Shown here: piece by piece, positions 6,427-8,378 of the stretch | How positions within the stretch are numbered: the first letter of the stretch is position 1 | Layout of the letters: every line of letters starts with the position of its first letter | Source of the DNA: Burkholderiales bacterium | GTDB taxonomy: Bacteria; Pseudomonadota; Gammaproteobacteria; Burkholderiales; Burkholderiaceae_B | Reading direction: 5' to 3' | DNA: 8,378 nucleotides | Assembly: GCA_005788065.1 (NCBI GenBank) | Contig: SXZD01000123.1 | Location: 1 to 8,378 of the forward strand | Notes under the pieces: generated by a model | Database searches by the model: none | Told to the model about the DNA's origin: nothing | The model's input: only the letters and a program-made list of their open reading frames with translations | Program-made: the position numbers and the translations under genes

Positions 6427-6455
6427 GGTACATGAACATGAGTATCCGTCGTCAA
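6427..6455 (-). promoter_or_regulatory. Weak candidate promoter for the ispD operon
   Basis: On the minus strand TTGACG (6450-6455, five of six) is followed after 17 bases by TGTACC (6427-6432, three of six). A start near 6420 would give a leader of about 35 bases to the ATG at 6385 and would exclude the upstream ATGs at 6433 and 6439. The -10 is poor. An AT-rich segment at 6479-6486 could instead supply a -10 on this strand, but no -35 fits it. Confidence 0.22.
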
Positions 6456-6486
6456 TTGGTAAGGCCGTCGCGCTGACCGATATAAT
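6456..6486 (+). promoter_or_regulatory. mfd promoter with perfect -10 placed next to the start codon
   Basis: TATAAT (6481-6486) is a perfect sigma-70 -10. TTGGTA (6456-6461) is a four-of-six -35 with a long 19-base spacer. Transcription is expected about 6-8 bases after the hexamer, near 6492-6494, only two to four bases before the mfd ATG at 6496. No Shine-Dalgarno lies before that ATG, so this promoter would make a nearly leaderless mRNA. Confidence 0.5.
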
Positions 6487-6495
6487 TGCCAGCTT

Positions 6496-8378
6496 ATGCT
6501 GTTTTCTTTCGACCTCCATTATACGTGGCAAGCCGGCCGTCGTCTGAACCTCGCCCGTCCGGCCGGTTCGGGTGACGCATGGCTGATTGCCGGCATCGCC
6601 CAGCGTTCACGCGGGCAACAACAACTGCTGGTGGTGGTCTGCGCCTCCCCGGCCGATACCGTGCGCCTGCAGGCAGAGATGCCCCTGTTTGACGCAACGC
6701 TGCGATGCGCGGTGCTGCCCGACTGGGAAACCCTGCCCTACGACACGCTGTCGCCGCATCAGGACCTGGTATCCGAGCGCCTGGCGACCCTGCACGCAGC
6801 CCAGACCGGTAATGTGGACGTGCTGCTGCTGTCAGCCAGTACAGCCCTGCAAAAACTCGCGCCACCGGCTTATCTGGCCGGTCGCACCTTCTTTTTCAGG
6901 CAAAAGGACCGCCTGAACATGGAGCAGTTGCGCTCGCAACTGACGGTCGCAGGTTACAGCCATGTGTCGCAGGTGATGTCGCCCGGTGAATATGCCACCC
7001 GCGGCGGCATTTTCGACCTGTTTCCCACCGGCTCGGCAACACCTTTCCGCATCGACCTGTTCGATGACGAAATTGAAAACATCAAGACCTTCGATGTGGA
7101 CACACAGCGCACCATTTACCCGGTGCGCGAGATCCGCCTGTTGCCAGGGCGGGAAGTGCCGCTGGACGAAAAGTCCCGCACCCTGTTCCGACAGCGCTGG
7201 CGCGACCGCTTCGAGGGCGACCCCTCACGCAGCGCAGTCTACCGCGACATTGGCAATGGCGTCGCCACCGGTGGCATTGAATACTACCTGCCGCTGTTTT
7301 TTGAAGAAACCGCCAGCCTGTTCGATTATTTCGAAACCGGACGCTCGCTGACCATACTGACCCATGGTGGCGTGGACGAGAGCATTTCGCGTTTTTGGGC
7401 CGACACGCACAGCCGCCACGCATTTTTGTCAAAGGACATCGAACGCCCCATCCTGCGGCCCGATGAGTTGTATTTCACCGGCGACGAGTTTTTTGAAAAC
7501 CTGAAAGCTCACGCCCGCATTCATCTGTCGGACGCACAAGGTGCCGTGCGCGCAGAAACCGTTGCACACGGCCTGCCCCCGCTGGCCATCAACAGGCGTA
7601 GTGACGACCCACTGATGGCGCTGCGTGCCTACTCACAACAAGCGGGGCGCAAAGTTCTGGTGTGCGCACCGACCGATGGCCGTCGCGAAACGCTGCAGCA
7701 ACTGCTGGCTGAACACGGTCTGCAGCCCGACTGTGTGGGCACGCTCGAAGAAGTAGAGCATCAGTCTGGCCCACTCGCATTGGTCACCGCTGACATCCAC
7801 ACCGGTTTTGCACTCAAAACCGATGACAGCGAAACGGCTTTCGTTACCGAAACCGAACTGTTCAGCAGTTCACCACGCCGCAGCGGTGGACGCCGGCAAC
7901 AGGAACGCGCCAGCAACGTAGATGCCCTCATCCGCGATCTGGCCGAACTTAAAATCAACGACCCTGTGGTGCACCAGCAGCATGGCATCGGCCGCTATCT
8001 GGGGTTGGTGGAGATGGACCTGGGCGAAGGCATCGCAGAGTTTCTTCATCTCGAATATGCCAACGGATCCAACCTGTATGTACCGGTGGCACAACTGCAT
8101 GTCATTGCCCGCTACAGTGGCGCAGATCCCGAAGCAGCCCCGCTGCATGCGTTGGGTTCAGGCCAATGGGAAAAGGCTAAACGCAAGGCCGCACAGCAAG
8201 TGCGCGACACCGCCGCAGAACTGCTCAACCTGTATGCGCGCCGTGCATTGCGTCAGGGCCATACATTCGGCCTGAACGCATCGGACTATGAAGCTTTTGC
8301 CGACAGCTTCGGTTTTGAAGAAACAGCCGATCAGGCCGCTGCCATTGAAGCGGTGATCCGCGACATGACATCAGGTCG
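6496..8378 (+). CDS. mfd: Transcription-repair coupling factor Mfd, C-terminus cut by window edge
   Basis: Mfd removes RNA polymerase stalled at lesions and recruits UvrA. The visible 627 codons are a little over half of the usual ~1150. The N-terminal UvrB-like module is intact (PDWETLPYDTLSPH near 75-88, GEYATRGGIFDLFP around 164-177, IDLFDDEIENI). The degenerate D3-type region follows. The RNA-polymerase-interaction domain starts near 486 with NDPVVHQQHGIGRYLGL and includes LYVPVAQLHVIARY from residue 527. The motor domain begins with KAKRKAAQQVRDTAAELLNLYARR and FGFEETADQAAAIEAV; the edge falls just before the expected GDVGFGKT Walker A. The ATG at 6496 is the only credible start: an in-frame TAA lies at 6460-6462 with no ATG, GTG or TTG between. 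Its position divergent from ispD-ispF is, as I recall, common in beta-proteobacteria. Confidence 0.97.
   Translation, partial: MLFSFDLHYTWQAGRRLNLARPAGSGDAWLIAGIAQRSRGQQQLLVVVCASPADTVRLQAEMPLFDATLRCAVLPDWETLPYDTLSPHQDLVSERLATLHAAQTGNVDVLLLSASTALQKLAPPAYLAGRTFFFRQKDRLNMEQLRSQLTVAGYSHVSQVMSPGEYATRGGIFDLFPTGSATPFRIDLFDDEIENIKTFDVDTQRTIYPVREIRLLPGREVPLDEKSRTLFRQRWRDRFEGDPSRSAVYRDIGNGVATGGIEYYLPLFFEETASLFDYFETGRSLTILTHGGVDESISRFWADTHSRHAFLSKDIERPILRPDELYFTGDEFFENLKAHARIHLSDAQGAVRAETVAHGLPPLAINRRSDDPLMALRAYSQQAGRKVLVCAPTDGRRETLQQLLAEHGLQPDCVGTLEEVEHQSGPLALVTADIHTGFALKTDDSETAFVTETELFSSSPRRSGGRRQQERASNVDALIRDLAELKINDPVVHQQHGIGRYLGLVEMDLGEGIAEFLHLEYANGSNLYVPVAQLHVIARYSGADPEAAPLHALGSGQWEKAKRKAAQQVRDTAAELLNLYARRALRQGHTFGLNASDYEAFADSFGFEETADQAAAIEAVIRDMTSG

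Noticed and set aside
6386..6439. Longer IspD start at 6439 or 6433.
   Set aside because: The extra 16-18 residues have no family counterpart and no better ribosome binding site. Kept only as an alternative.
5627..6547. 306-codon plus-strand frame across ispD and the mfd start.
   Set aside because: It is a shadow of ispD, with no domain signature and an end inside mfd in another frame.
6537..6549. GCCGTCGTCTGAA, reminiscent of the Neisseria DNA uptake sequence.
   Set aside because: It carries a three-base insertion relative to GCCGTCTGAA, occurs once, and is within mfd coding sequence.
6627..6634. GCTGGTGG, identical to the E. coli Chi site.
   Set aside because: It is a single occurrence inside mfd codons of a GC-rich genome. 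Chi sequences are lineage-specific and chance explains it.
1..8378. Search for a defence system, mobile element, tRNA, riboswitch or CRISPR array.
   Set aside because: Coding is nearly continuous with housekeeping genes. The three gaps total under about 300 bases and hold only promoter-like and hairpin-like elements.

Overview
The window is GC-rich chromosomal DNA densely packed with housekeeping genes. Protein sequences and gene order point to a beta-proteobacterium, probably order Burkholderiales and perhaps an Alcaligenaceae-like lineage; this rests on family recall, not a database search. No mobile element, CRISPR array, tRNA or rRNA was seen.

Layout, left to right. A leftward pair, alr then radA, overlaps by ATGA; radA is cut by the left edge exactly after its KNRFG motif. 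A gap of about 130 bases with overlapping divergent -10 elements separates alr from rightward lplT (lysophospholipid flippase). lplT ends tail-to-tail with a tightly packed leftward operon running ispD, ispF, tsaB, rimI and a UDG-like gene. Junctions there are 1-base, GTGA overlap, 0-base and ATGA overlap, so the five genes are probably transcribed together and translationally coupled. A short divergent gap separates ispD from rightward mfd, which is cut by the right edge just before its motor Walker A motif.

How the genes relate: alr supplies D-alanine for peptidoglycan. ispD and ispF are two MEP-pathway steps leading to isoprenoids, including the undecaprenyl carrier for peptidoglycan. lplT recycles membrane lipid. 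tsaB supports the tRNA t6A modification and rimI acetylates ribosomal protein S18. radA and mfd act in recombination and transcription-coupled repair.

The most interesting object is the 186-residue protein after rimI (3390..3950). It keeps the scaffold of a family-4 uracil-DNA glycosylase but has lost the catalytic motifs and the iron-sulfur cysteines. Its two ends resemble the E. coli DNA polymerase III psi subunit (HolD), which is also encoded beside rimI in E. coli. I propose a catalytically dead UDG repurposed as a cryptic psi subunit. A second point is mfd, whose perfect TATAAT lies so close to the ATG that the transcript is predicted to be nearly leaderless.
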